A stretch of 64,000 nt of DNA from Euglena gracilis (GCA_039621445.1 CP154954.1:69506670-69570669); one strand, 5' to 3'; shown: positions 14,901 to 24,419, counted from the stretch's first letter. A program made the numbers and translations. Notes: a model not told the origin generated them from the sequence alone.

Positions 14901-17900
14901 CCCGACCCCCCCTCGCCCACCCTGCTGTTGGTGCTGCTGTTGGTGCTGTTGGTTGTTAAACTGCCACTTTCAGGCCAGTTTAAACGTCTTTTTGTTGCTT
15001 TTGACATGAAGAGCAGTCAAACGTGACCTAAAAATGGGCTAAAAGTGGCAAAAAGTGGTTAAAATGGCCAAAAGTTCCAAAAGCAGGCAAAAATAACAAA
15101 AAAAAAATGCCCAAAGTGGTCCAAAAAAGCCAAAAATGGCCCAAAATGACCGTGCTTTTGGCCAATTTGGGTCATTTTAGCAGCTTTTGTTCACTTTTGG
15201 CAACAAACTGGCGCAAAATGCTCAAAATGGTCAAATTGGACCAAAAAGAGACCAAAAAAAATGGCAAAAATAACAAAAGAAAAGGTCGAAAATGGCTTTA
15301 AATGGTCAAAAATGGCCCGAAATGGCACAAAATGGCCCAAGAGCAGGACAAAATGGCCCAAAATTACAAGAAGTGGGCAAAAAGTGGCCAAAAAAATGTC
15401 AAAGTAGGTCAAAATGGGTGAATTATGGTGACAAATGGGCCAAAAGGGGACAAAAGCGACCAAAAATGGCCAAAAGTGGCCAAAAGTGGCCAAAAGTGAC
15501 AACATGAGCCAGATGAGCCAGTAAAATCTCAACATCTGGGATAAAAATGAGCCTAATTCCTCATTCTCACTGAAAAGTTGACATCAATTAGAAAAAAGTT
15601 GCGCGGTCGGCTGCGGTCGGCTGCGGTCGGCTGCGGTCGGCTGCGGTCGGCACCCCACCTATGACAGTCCTGAAACCCACGGTCGGCCACGGTCGGCTGC
15701 GGTCGGCTGCGGTCGGCTGCGGTCGGCATAGGTGCCTGGAGGTGGGCCGGGGCTGCAAAAGGCCGCTGGCTGGCTGCCCCCCCCCCCCGGGGGTCAAACT
15801 TTCTTAAGCAACACCTTGGTCCCAAAAGCACCACCGCCAAGCACGCCAATGGTCCCCTTCTCCTGCGATGACGATTCAGAAATCATGCACACATAGGTCT
15901 GAAGAGTTACCAGCATACAATTTTTTACCGACCCCCGGGGGGGGGGGAGGGGGGGTCACTCCACTTTTTGAAAAACCAGTCAGTTTTCAAAAACTTTTTT
16001 TTTGGGAAGCTAGTCAGTTACTACCCCCCCCCCCCCCCGGGGGGTGGGTCGGCCACTCAGAAAAACGGCCACTTTCCAGTCACTTTAGGCCATTAAAGGC
16101 CAAAAAAATTTTCCCGGCGCCTTCGGCGATGGGGTCACTCAAGCCACTTTTGCCCACCCCTGGCCGACCCCCCCCCCCCGTGGGGGGGGAGGGGGTCTGG
16201 GCCCAAAACCGGTCAGTCACTCTGAAAAAACCAGTCAGTCACCCCCGGGGGACAGTGCTTAAAAAATTGTCTTGTTACCAACTACAAAATGTGCCACCAA
16301 AAATGATCAATCCCCCCAAAAAAACAACATTGGTGGATGGACCTTTTGACCCCTGCCCCTTGCAACGTCTTTCAAGCACCGCTTGGGGAGATTTCCACAT
16401 CCTTTTCCATGAGGCATGCTGCTGCTGAATTTGGTGAGCCTGGAATACCACAAAGGAACAGAAAGAATTTCCCACCACGGGAGGGGTTAGATCAAGGTTG
16501 TTTGAAGTGCCCACCCAGCTAGTTTGGCTCCATCACCCTGCATCTGATTTGAGGTCATCAGTTGTGCCAAACCTTCACATGGTACGTCAATTATTGCACA
16601 CAACCTGGTACTTAAACCGCGAAGAAAAAATAATAAAACATTCACTGAGGTTTACTAGGAATGCACTTTACGATGCCCCATGGCTTTTTGCTGTGTTTGG
16701 TCCAAGGGGGGGAATTAAGAAACCCCCCCCCAAACAATAAACCTCCTGAAAATTAGCCCCTCCAAACAATATCCCCACCCAGGTAATTTTGGACAAAAAT
16801 CCGAATAATAGCCTCTCCCCAATGCCTTGAGCTCGAACGTCATGACTGTTTTGCCACCTGTGAGGACAAAAAACTTTTTCCTGAAACCTTTTTTGGGGGG
16901 CACAAAAACACTCGTATGACAGGAGGGTTGTAAAAAAAGGTAATTTTGGGGGGAAATGGCATTTTGAGGACATTTCTGCAGAGGGCCCGTTTTCTGACGC
17001 AAAAATCCAAATAGTGGCCCACCAAATAATAGCCCCCCCGCTGAGATTTTAACCAAGGGTCCAAATAATGGCCCATAGGGCTATTATTGGGGGGTTAGAC
17101 GGATATTTTCGGCCTTCTCTGCTGCAATGCGGGCATGAAAAAAGGGAGGTTTACCATTTTTTTTTCAACTCTGCATTTTTGCAAGCTAATTCTTAGATGA
17201 CCCTCCAAATTTAATCTGGGCTTCACTGGGTAATCCCCAGGGTTGCTCAAATTTGGACCAAACGGTCAATAAATGCACCATCTTCCAGTGAACGAAGGAG
17301 TGGCGCATCTTTTGAAATGCTGGAGTTCGAAACCCCCCCAAAAAACAAAAAATGCACACTCGGTTTTGTTGCTGACAGTTGGTCGGATTGGGGATTTTCA
17401 TTCCTTTCCTGAATTTACCTCATGACGCCATCGCACACTACTTCGACATGGCGACCTGCCCGGGACCAGGCTTCTGCTTACCAGCCCCCCCCCCCCCCTG
17501 GGAGGGAGCGCCTTGTGCAAAGGGGCGTCTGCCCAGGCAACGCCCTCCCGGGGGGTCGGCTTTGAGTCCGGTGGCAGCTCGTCAAGCCAGTTTCCCCTCG
17601 GAAATGGTCATTTCGGGCCCAGAGCCTTCGGCTCCAAGGTGTGCTGACCTGACCACCCCCAGGGGGATCGAAAATGTCCCCAACCTCACCTGCAGTTAGG
17701 AGCAGTATTGAGACATCTCTCAGATTTAAAAAGAAGACCATTCAACCTTCACCGGAGCAAAAGAAAATGGTTAAACAAAGACATGTGAAGCAGCATTTCG
17801 ACCAGGCTGTTTTTTACCAACCCCGGGGAGAAGGGGAGGTCCGGTGTGCCTTGGGGTGCCTGCCCAGGCAGGCACTGCCCCCCCCCCCAGGGGGGTCGGA

Positions 17901-20900
17901 TTTCGGCCTGCGCCCAGCCACATTCATTTGAAAATAGTCCATTTTTGGCTCCCGGCGCCTTCGGCGCCGAGGTCTGTGCTAGGGCACTTTTGGCCATGTG
18001 CCCTACCCCGGGGAGGGTCGGATCAGTTAAACAAAGACACATGAAGCAGCATTTCGACCAGGCTGTTTTTTTTTACCAACCCTGGGGGGAAGGGGAGGTC
18101 TGGAGTGCCTTGGAGTGTGCCCAGGCAGGCACCCCCCCCCCCCAGGGTGGGGTCGGCACCACCAAAAAAAAACACCCTGATTTCGACGCCGTAATGTCCG
18201 CAACCCAGCATTGAACGGGCCTGCCTGTATACCTCGCCTGCGGCGGCCATCATGGACCAGCTGGGGACTCGGCGGGAGCGCCGGTCGCGGCTCGCCCAGC
18301 CGAGGCCGATGGTGGCCCCCAGTACGGCGGCCACCACGGCGACGGGGCTCGGGATCCAGAAAGAGGACGGCGGGGCCGCAGCGCTGCGCCGGGGGTGGAA
18401 TTCTGTCCTGCGGCCCCTTTCCGTCCAATGCTGTTTGCACAGTTTGGGGAGAAAACTGGTCAGCTGCACATTTCTGTATTATTTGACCCGGATTTCGTTG
18501 GAGTGGTCACCTGTGGCAGCTCCCAGGGATCCTGGCTGACCTCACCGATTCTTTCGGTATTTGCCACACAAATATGGATGTGGATGTGTCTCACAAATAT
18601 GATGTCTGGATGTGCCTGACGGTGTAAAACCTTTAGCCACATCACCATTTGCAATTCATCATAATGCAAAAACGTTGGGACAAACAACGTGGGCTGGACT
18701 GGTAAACGATGGGAAACGTTATCAAACACAATTTCATACGGGTTTGGCCATCCGGCACCCCTCCCCAAACGGCATCTCAGCGGAGCAGCACCGGGACCGG
18801 GGAAGGGAGGGATTGGCCGGCCAGCCGGGGGTCACGGAGGTGTGTCGGCATCGATGACACAGCAGCGGGAACCTCCGCTTGCTTGACAAGATTGCCTCCC
18901 CCAACTTTAACCCGTGGACCTTGTATTGTGCTGAATAATGCGTCAGAAAAAATACCTTCATTATTTGACAAAATACAGTCTACAGTGGTTGGAGAAAAAA
19001 AACGCCAGTTTTTTTATCCAAATCAACCAATTTAATTTGTCAATTTCTCTCAGTGCAAATTGAATTAATTATGAAACTATAAACAAATTTCACCCAGTCA
19101 ATTATTCACATTCTAAAAAAAATGGGCTTTCTATCACTTGGGTGTGTGTGAGGCCACGGGCCCCACGGCAGGAGGAGTTGGGCCAGAGGTAAGGTTTTTT
19201 TTTTCCAGGACCTGGAGGAGGGGTCTGCACTGAAGATCAGTGACCCCCAGAGGGTGGATATTTCCCCCCAAGCCCAAAATCCACCCACCCACTTTTTTGG
19301 GGGGGCCCACCCAGAACGCCAACCATTGGGAGGGGTCAAAACCACTCGAAACATTGAAAAATCGAAATATCGAAAAACGTTGCGATTTGCCCGGCCAACC
19401 TGGCATCTGGCCCGGTTGGGCTCAACCAGGCTTTGCTTAAAGACACCAGGGGGGAGATCCACTGGCTAGCCGTTTTGCCAGACAGTGGAAAAAATGGACA
19501 GTGGAAAAAATCGACTAGCTGGACTCCCGGGGGGGGGTGGCGTCCTGGTCCTCCCAACTCGTGGAAAAATTTCACCTCCGGCGCTGCGCACCGAGGTAAA
19601 CCTGAGGTTTTTAATGTGTTTTTTTTTAAGATGATTCTGTTCCCAAAAAAATCCTCAAAATGGCTACTCAACCCAAGCCCGACTCCCCCCGCATGCAGAC
19701 AATTTTGTTTCCTTCCGAGCTGCGACTGTTCTTGGCTGCCAGCCATTTTTTTTGTATTGGTATTGTTTTTTTTTAGTATTGTGTTGGTCTGTTTTGAATT
19801 TGCATGAAAAATCACAAAAAAAGAACTGATTCTTTCGGGCTTTAATAATCAGTTTGATAAGACTTTGAAAAGGTTTGGAAACGATCAGAGACTGAGAGAC
19901 CCGACCATGATTTTTTCAAGGTTCGTGTCGGGTCGAGAATGAGTCCACATGTGTGGCCACGGGTGCCAAAGCAACCGCGTGGTCAGAAAACCCCTGGGGC
20001 CTCCTGCGGAGGCTGGGAATGGATGGCGGCGTGACGGGCTGCGCCACGCCACGTGACGCGATCGTCTCTGGTGGGCTTGTAGGCCGATGATAGCGACGCG
20101 CCAACTGGAAACTGATGTTCTTGCGAAACAGAACAAATGATGATGCCCCAAGCGCAAATGATGTCGTTTGAGTGCAGCAGAAATTATACAGGTAGAGTCC
20201 TTGTGATATAAATACATATGCATGTATGCATATATATGCATGCATATACATACATATATATATATACATATATGTATATTATATATATATGTATATTATA
20301 TATATATATTGTCCTTGTGATTTGTGATTATTTCGCGTCACAGTAAAAGAAATGTCATTCTGTCCCTTCTGTCATTTGGTCCCTCTTTTGCTCAAAAATT
20401 TTTTAATATAATTCAAAAGCAGCCACAATTGCAATGCTCTGCTTCAAAGAAAAAAAAACGTCACCTCCTTTGGGATTCTATTTTTCATCGTGCTACTATG
20501 CTTTGATGTATTCTGATTAGGTTTTGGGAACATACCTACCCCCACACCCAGGAAACAGTCACCTGACAGGTTGGCCGGCACCAGGGACCCTGACAACTTC
20601 CCATACTGACAATTTGGCCGGAACCAAGGAGCTTGACAGTTTCCCGGGCGGGACCCTGACAGGTTCTTGGGCATGACGGTTTCGCGGGTGCTAATTCCAA
20701 AACTATGCGAATTGTTGTTCAAAAAAAATAATTTTTGTTCAAAAGAATTGAACAGAAATTTGGACTCAGGAAAATCAGGGCCAAAACATATTTTTCCAGG
20801 TTCAAAATATTCACAACAAAAAAACCACAAATTTTGTCACAAAAAACGTGTTTACGTCGTCCCCTGCCTTATGTCGCAAGCGAATCGCAGAGCACATTGG

Positions 20901-21112
20901 GGTCTGTACAAATACAGAAGGTTGCATCTGACACTGCATACTTGAGAATGGACGCATAAGAATCAGAAAGGTGGTGTCTCGGTGCGAACAAAAAAATGCC
21001 CACCACGAAGAGACCAACGAGCCCAGGCATGGCAAACGCCGCTGAGGAAGCGTCAGCGCTGGCAGGCCGAACGCCGACGGCCACCGCAAGGACGATGAGC
21101 AAGAAGAGCAAG
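799..21112 (-). CDS. GPDH: Glycerol-3-phosphate dehydrogenase [NAD(P)+], split gene (gene 1), 3' end off window
   Basis: The enzyme interconverts dihydroxyacetone phosphate and sn-glycerol 3-phosphate with NAD(P)H, feeding glycerolipid synthesis and redox shuttles. Sixteen minus-strand exons are listed separately; thirteen core exons splice in frame. In order they give the Rossmann glycine motif [48 protein letters not shown], the family signature [36 protein letters not shown] with the conserved catalytic lysine, [15 protein letters not shown] with SRNYSVG, and [12 protein letters not shown]. These are diagnostic of the GpsA/GPD1 family. The last visible exon stops a few dozen residues short of the usual C-terminus, so one or more exons lie left of position 1. 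Three upstream exons supply a hydrophobic, then S/P/R-rich, then hydrophobic leader typical of euglenid plastid targeting; the initiator Met was not found. Identity is secure; targeting and exact 5' end are inferred. Confidence 0.9.
962..1115. repeat. CA-rich microsatellite, imperfect
   Basis: CACA, CACG and TACA runs inside the intron between GPDH exons 15 and 16. Confidence 0.85.
1133..1245 (-). CDS. GPDH: GPDH exon 15
   Basis: Encodes [20 protein letters not shown] then [17 protein letters not shown], the conserved GDL..TC..SRN..VG block. Acceptor CCGCAG, donor GAG|GTTTAT. Confidence 0.95.
1271..1420. repeat. Intron module with GCCTGCCCAGGCAGGC hairpin (copy 1)
   Basis: The order TTTTTACCAACCCC, GGGGGAGG, GTGCCTTGGGG, the palindrome CCTGCCCAGGCAGG, then GGTCNGATTTNGGCCTGCGCC recurs at about 17,805-17,940, 18,062-18,160 and, more diverged, 22,078-22,290. 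It is a dispersed, probably non-coding element of unknown origin. Confidence 0.7.
1416..1876. mobile_element. Internally deleted relative of the 58.3-61.2 kb element
   Basis: From about 1418 (GACACCTTTTCTGC) the sequence follows 59,387 onward, then jumps to match 60,845-61,235 (GCAGTCCGGCAAA to the right terminal repeat). It ends at 1850-1876 with GCTTAAGTGCGAAT..GGCCGCCTAAG, the same right terminus. About 1.4 kb of the long copy is missing and no left terminal repeat was found. It sits in the intron between GPDH exons 14 and 15. Confidence 0.75.
2398..2505 (-). CDS. GPDH: GPDH exon 14
   Basis: Encodes [20 protein letters not shown] and [25 protein letters not shown] is conserved in the family. 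Acceptor CTCCCAG, donor GCGG|GTACCG. Confidence 0.95.
2579..2690. repeat. 22-bp tandem array, about five copies
   Basis: Unit TTGAGTCAGACTTGGGGGAGAC with few changes. It lies in the intron upstream of GPDH exon 14. Confidence 0.95.
3357..3422 (-). CDS. GPDH: GPDH exon 13: catalytic lysine
   Basis: Encodes [20 protein letters not shown] then LG, the substrate-binding/catalytic region with the invariant Lys of GALKN. Acceptor CCCCCAG, donor CTCG|GTGTGC. Confidence 0.95.
3621..3690 (-). CDS. GPDH: GPDH exon 12
   Basis: Encodes [20 protein letters not shown] then DIMG, matching the FRVYT.DD segment. Acceptor CCGCAG, donor ATGG|GTTCGC in phase 1. Confidence 0.92.
3691..6065 (-). other. Intron between GPDH exons 11 and 12
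   Basis: Conventional GT-AG intron with no exon seen. It contains polyC/polyG tracts, a C/T-rich stretch with repeated ACTCTAGTCCACGACCC (4149-4566), an element end CAGGCTTGTGCTTAAGGGTG (minus, near 4787-4806) like the one at 51,935, and a CACG/GA/CA microsatellite at 5809-6011. Confidence 0.6.
5809..6011. repeat. Compound microsatellite (ACGC)n-(CA)n-(GA)n-(CA)n
   Basis: Consecutive blocks of ACGCACGC, CACA, 21 or so GA units at about 5900-5945, then CA. Intronic. Confidence 0.95.
6066..6169 (-). CDS. GPDH: GPDH exon 11: family signature
   Basis: Encodes [20 protein letters not shown] and [14 protein letters not shown]. SGPSFAxEI is a hallmark of NAD(P) glycerol-3-phosphate dehydrogenases. 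Acceptor TTGTGCAG, donor AAG|GTAAGC, a near-consensus site. Confidence 0.95.
7080..8610. repeat. Tandem/interspersed 200-250 bp modules in a GPDH intron
   Basis: A module starting GTGTACAAAA.GGCC and running through GTAGAT.G.GCGTTCCAAGGG to TTGAAAA..T.GATTTTTG occurs at about 7080-7277, 7320-7500 and 8220-8400. A second module (CCCTTCGCGCGTGAATAACTC to GGGCCGG..TCATGGTGATAAT) occurs at about 7560-7700 and 8465-8605. The block lies in the 3.4 kb intron between GPDH exons 10 and 11. No coding potential is convincing. Confidence 0.85.
9580..9637 (-). CDS. GPDH: GPDH exon 10
   Basis: Encodes [19 protein letters not shown], the KGIE segment. Acceptor CACAG|GGCATC, donor CCAG|GTGCGC. Confidence 0.92.
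10046..10232. repeat. (TATG/TATA)n microsatellite
   Basis: Dense TATATG, TACATA and ATATAC units; intronic. A second AT block lies at 10,758-10,858. Confidence 0.95.
10402..10590. repeat. Telomere-like TTAGGG/CCCTAA units in opposite orientation
   Basis: TAGGGTTAGGGTTA occurs at about 10,406-10,419. CCTAACCCTAATCTTAACCCTAACCC follows at about 10,549-10,575, broken into blocks not longer than three units. These are short, degenerate and internal to an intron. Confidence 0.6.
10988..11026 (-). CDS. GPDH: GPDH exon 9
   Basis: Encodes [13 protein letters not shown], immediately upstream of GIEN in the family. The 39-nt exon ends AAG|GCATGC, a GC donor, and joins exon 10 in phase 0. Confidence 0.85.
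11027..11450 (-). mobile_element. Non-canonical intron N3 (424 nt)
   Basis: Begins CAGGGCGTTGCTTGGGCC and the element ends GGGCCCTCCAGCGACCCTG. Flanking octamers are ACCGGGAC and ACCGAGAT (6 of 8 match). Removing the element with the downstream octamer gives QHRD|VLPTK in frame. Its start resembles that of N1 (CAAGGTGTTGCTTAAG). Confidence 0.8.
11451..11535 (-). CDS. GPDH: GPDH exon 8
   Basis: Encodes [20 protein letters not shown] and ETFVQHRD. Acceptor GACGCAG restores phase 2 from exon 7. It ends at GGGAC, directly before a CAGGG-starting non-canonical intron. Confidence 0.88.
12448..12491 (-). CDS. GPDH: GPDH exon 7
   Basis: Encodes [15 protein letters not shown], matching the family's KLP.NVTATTDL segment. 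Acceptor CTGCAG, donor CTGTC|GTAGGC; reading through meets TAG at once, which supports the donor. Confidence 0.88.
13458..13532 (-). CDS. GPDH: GPDH exon 6
   Basis: Encodes [20 protein letters not shown] then TTYLK, the second Rossmann strand with its characteristic WARN. Donor CTGAAG|GTTCAG, phase 0. Confidence 0.92.
13533..14111 (-). mobile_element. Non-canonical intron N2 (579 nt)
   Basis: Ends are CAAGGCAG and CTGCCTTG, an exact 8-bp inverted pair. The adjacent octamers (GTTACGAC, TTCGCAAA) no longer match, but removal of element plus 8 nt gives NGYD|VRIWARN, the expected family sequence. No GT-AG pair does this. Confidence 0.78.
14112..14148 (-). CDS. GPDH: GPDH exon 5
   Basis: Completes the loop with [12 protein letters not shown]. 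It lies between two non-canonical introns. With both removed as element plus 8 nt, the sequence runs [19 protein letters not shown] then VRIW, as expected for the family. Confidence 0.88.
14149..15818 (-). mobile_element. Non-canonical intron N1 (1670 nt) inside the Rossmann loop
   Basis: Begins CAAGGTGTTGCTTAAG and ends CTTCAAGCAACGTCCTG, imperfect inverted repeats. The flanking octamer TTTGGGAC is identical on both sides (15,819-15,826 and 14,149-14,156). Excising the element plus one octamer restores GGGAFGTAFAQ. A GT-AG alternative (AAG|GTGTTG ... GACAG) gives a frameshift. The interior carries decamer arrays and GGCCAAAA-rich sequence, with no transposase frame. Confidence 0.88.
14352..14444. 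repeat. Decamer array GGTCGGCTGC, about nine copies
   Basis: Unit GGTCGGCTGC with few variants. Further copies lie at 15,602-15,652 and 15,676-15,728 inside the same non-canonical intron, all in the same orientation. Confidence 0.95.
15819..15862 (-). CDS. GPDH: GPDH exon 4: start of NAD-binding Rossmann motif
   Basis: Encodes [15 protein letters not shown], the glycine-rich dinucleotide loop. It opens after ATCGCAG. The exon is interrupted inside the T codon (AC|A) by a non-canonical intron; GT-AG splicing here would shift the frame. Confidence 0.9.
15863..18232 (-). other. Intron between GPDH exons 3 and 4
   Basis: GT-AG intron. It contains several GC hairpin modules (GGCGCCTTCGGCG at 16,113 and 17,962), a stretch rich in CCAAATAATAGCCCC-like units (16,715-17,090), and copies of the CCTGCCCAGGCAGG module. 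No exon is supported. Confidence 0.6.
18233..18383 (-). CDS. GPDH: GPDH leader exon 3 with second hydrophobic segment
   Basis: After acceptor GCGCAG the frame reads AAAPPSSFW then [20 protein letters not shown], a membrane-spanning length, then basic RDRRSRR and SMMAAAGE. Donor GAG|GTATAC is phase 0 and joins the Rossmann exon in frame. Hydrophobic, S/P/R-rich, hydrophobic is the layout known for class I euglenid plastid presequences; the assignment is inferred. Confidence 0.6.
19992..20104 (-). CDS. GPDH: GPDH leader exon 2 (transit-peptide like)
   Basis: The frame encodes a Ser/Pro/Arg-rich, acid-poor stretch including [19 protein letters not shown] and SLRRRPQG. It opens after TTTCCAG and closes at CAGGG|GTTTTC in phase 2, which fits the next exon (one extra base). 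The composition suits a plastid transit region. No similarity can be tested here. Confidence 0.4.
20205..20310. repeat. AT-rich microsatellite (ATGC/TATA)
   Basis: CATATATGCATGCATATA followed by TATATAT runs; between leader exons 1 and 2 of GPDH. Confidence 0.9.
21004..21112 (-). CDS. GPDH: GPDH leader exon 1 (signal-anchor like)
   Basis: The frame reads [20 protein letters not shown], a strong hydrophobic core followed by a small-residue AxA-like cleavage site. Acceptor CTCTGAG and donor GTG|GTGGGC are plausible, and the phase-0 end matches the next leader exon. No Met is present, so a first exon lies upstream. Assignment to this gene rests on phase and order only. Confidence 0.35.
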
Positions 21113-21689
21113 CTCAGAGGCAAGCCAGGGACACACTAAATCCCTCTTCCCACATACTCCCCCTATACAAACCCAGCCCCCCGGCTGACCAACTACAATA
21201 TGACCCATTCTGTCCCCCCCCAAAAAAAGATGAGTACGTCCGGGAAGGTTTGGGGGCAAAAAACGTACAATGATCACACGGATGAAAAATTGTCGAGTTT
21301 TGCGCAGGTTGTGTTTTGGGGTGGGCGGCTTTGAATAATTTAGGTGGACAGGTTTTGACCAACAAATTACTTGACCTATTGACCCCACCCATTCGGCCGA
21401 CCAAAAAAACCAGATCCCACTGACCCCTGGGGGCTTATAAATGAAGGGGGGGGGAGGAACAGCACAACACCGAGATTCAGAAACGTGAAGTAAGAAAGGT
21501 TGGGCCTCTGAAAAAGCCACACTATATTCATGCTATCCAACAATCCCCCAGTTTCATACCAATGAATAGTTTCTGGCTGTCAAAGCCGTTCCTCTGACTT
21601 GTTCCATGATTCCCAGAAGATGCCTGAAAGTTGTGAGGTATCGTCACTTGGAATTCATTTTATAGGATGACTTTGTTGTCATGGGATGT

Positions 21690-22030
21690 CACGGGGTCAT
21701 TTTTTTGCAGCGAAGAATTCCTGCCCACAGCGAACCCCACCCCAAACGAACAACTCCAACCCCGGCCCTTTTGGCCAAACCACCACGCCCTCGGTGACGA
21801 ACTGCGGGGCAGTCGTTTTGCGGCCAACTCCGGGGGACGACTCAAGCTTGGCCCCGGCCCCACCCAACACCGCCCGCGCCGCCCGCTGCCGGCGTCCAGG
21901 GCACGGCGCAGGGAGGCGGAGGGGAGAGGGCTCGCCGCGGCCCCGGAGGAACACGTCGGACATCGCCGGCGGGCGCATGTGCTGCGTGACAGCAGGAGGC
22001 GAATGTCATACTTGTATGGCACGCATGGCA
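21690..22030 (-). other. GC-rich stretch, possible exon of unknown phase
   Basis: Open frames exist on both strands across about 300 bp of high GC. A minus frame includes MSDVFLRGRGEPSPLRLPAP and SPGVGRKTTAPQFVTEGVV; a plus frame is equally open. It might hold the missing GPDH start exon, but splice phase could not decide. Confidence 0.25.
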
Positions 22031-23239
22031 CGCACGACGTGCATGACACACGCAACACACATGGATGGCCAGGCTTCTGCTATGGGGTGCCTGCCCATAG
22101 CAGGCACCCCCCCCCCCCCCGAGGGGGGTCGGTTTTGGACCCCGCGCCTGCCGACCCAGGCAAATTTTCTTTGAAAATGACCATTTTCGCCGGGGGGTAT
22201 GCTATAGCACTACGACCCCCCCCCGGGTCGAAAATGCCCTACCCCCTGCCTGCCCATAGCACTTACCCCTCCGGGGGGGAGGGGTGCGCACTTCCTTAAA
22301 ACAAAGCCTGCACACGACGCATGCCACGCATGCGACGCGCGACGCCGCATGACACACACCACATTATGACGAAATGACATACATGACGCGCACGACATCG
22401 CACACGGAAACTCGTGACACGCGCACGCGCAACACATAACGGAACACGACCAAAAGAAATGGGGTCCCTTTCAGGGGTTCTTTGCACTCCAGTGTACGGT
22501 GTGCAGCATCAAAGCTGAGCAAAATGCTGTATTTGGTTTGTCGAAGGGCGGCGTTGGGTCATCAGGTGAAATACTCTGCCATTCCAACACTGGATGTTAA
22601 AATATAAGTTTCAATATAGGTTAAAATAGGTCAAAATATCTGCTGACTGATAAAAAGTGCTGGATGGCTGGACCCCTCCCCCTCCGGCATATGCTCCGGC
22701 TTAAGAAGCCAGGTGAAGGACGGAGATGATACGAGAAATAACAGCAGCTGGAATAATGCCACGCTGAGTGAGAGGCGGTGGCGGAAGAGAGGTGTCGTCG
22801 ACCGCACGGCGAGTGGGTTGGTTTTATGGGAGGTGGGGTGGAAGCCGGCAGTTTGGAACGAAAATCCACGACTGCTGAAATGGCAGCTCGCTGTGCCAGC
22901 GTGAGCCACAGAGAGTGGATCTACACATAAGATTTTGTGCATGCTTGCTGGGTGGTGGTCCATCACCTTGGGGGGGTGGCCGGAAGAAAACAAAATTTTT
23001 GTTGAAGAATTCTTGCACAAAGGGGGACGGGGCATGACGGGTCCCCCGCAGGCTGTTTTTTACCAACCCCGGGGGGGGGGGAGGGGGCTTTGATGCGAAG
23101 CGCTGGATAATTTTTGGGATATGCTTTCAAATGGACCATATTGTGGACATTGAGAAATAAAGTGCGGGGGAAAAAAAAACAGCCCCAATAGGAGGGAGGG
23201 GGCCCGCCAACGTTGCTATGTGGAAAGTTGGTCTCGTCG

Positions 23240-23415
23240 TGGCAGTCAGCGGGGGCTGTGACAACCACAGCCGAGGAGAGGCCGATGCGGGTCAGCAGGG
23301 ATAGAACGGAGCTGTTGGACTTCGGCTGACGTCGAAGCGGTGTCGGGAACATGTTTTTGCATTTGCAGGAGCTGGAGAGCCCCAGGGGCTTCTTCTCCAC
23401 AACGGAAGCGAGCCT
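23240..23415 (-). other. GC-rich stretch, possible first exon
   Basis: Two minus frames are open, one including EEAPGALQLLQMQKHVPDT, the other SSCKCKNMFPTPLRRQPKSN, behind acceptor CTTCCAG. It is the last exon-like sequence before the AT-rich block at 23.7 kb, so it may mark the 5' end of gene 1. Not resolved. Confidence 0.25.
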
Positions 23416-23689
23416 GGAAGCAAGAAACGCCGCAGCAGGCAGGTTGCAGTGAAGCAACAAAGACGTGGCCACATCGAAATGTATTTTTTGCCAGTTTTTG
23501 GGAACCGGTCCCGGACCCCCAACCAGCACCTTTTCCAGCCAACTGGCTGGACCCCCCCCCCTCCTCCCTTGGTACCCTTTGTGTTGTTTATTTTGGTTTT
23601 GACCTCATTTCTCAATAACACATTTTCCCAAATACACTCCTGAAAAGTTGTTCAGCCCAAATTCCAATGAACGACGAGCTTTATATTTT

Positions 23690-24005
23690 TTTGTTCATGT
23701 AATATTATATGATAAGAGATGATATAAATAGAGATGAGATAGATCTATTATCCATATATCTATTATCTATATCTCATATTATAGATTAATTAACAATTAT
23801 AATAATTAATTATAATATAGATACTTATCTATTATTTGTATCTATCTACCTATTATTCTTACTCTATCTAGATAATAGATAAATAGAAAGAAGATATAAA
23901 TACATGAAACAATAATTTTAATTATGATTTTATTTAAATTGCATTTTTTATTGATTTAATTTAAAATATAATTTTTTAATTTAGAATTGTATGTTATAAT
24001 ATAAT
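23690..24005. other. AT-rich block (GATA/TTAA), possible promoter-side spacer
   Basis: Over 80 percent A+T with TATCTATTATC and TTTAATTTAAAAT runs. It lies upstream of gene 1 on its strand. No specific promoter motif is recognisable. Confidence 0.5.
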
Positions 24006-24419
24006 AACAAAGTTGAGGCAGCCTGCCGCAGCTGGGCTGGACCGAAAATTTTTCGACTCCAAAACTTTGAAAATTTGGTCAAAAATTGTTTAAATTGTTG
24101 TTTCTGAGGGTTCTGGGGGTGTTTTCCTCAAAATGTTGGCACAAAAAATTCATTCACACAAACACCAATCCAAAGATACACAACTTCCCCCGAACAAACA
24201 TCAATAACTCCCACAGCATGAAAATGTTCTCAGACAATGATTTGAACATAATTTTCATCCACTATCCATCCACCCTCAGGCCGGATGCTCAGTGGGGCCA
24301 AGATTGAAACAAGTTAAGAGCTGGTGTTGGAGAGTGAGCCGTTCCCATACTGACACACAAATGACAATGTCCTGTTACTTAGACGGCCGGGAATGCACTT
24401 TTCTTGTCGAGTCACAAAA

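Noticed and set aside
14157-15815. GT-AG splicing of the intron in the Rossmann loop
   Set aside because: AAG|GTGTTG to GACAG yields a frameshift and loses the GGGAFGTA motif.
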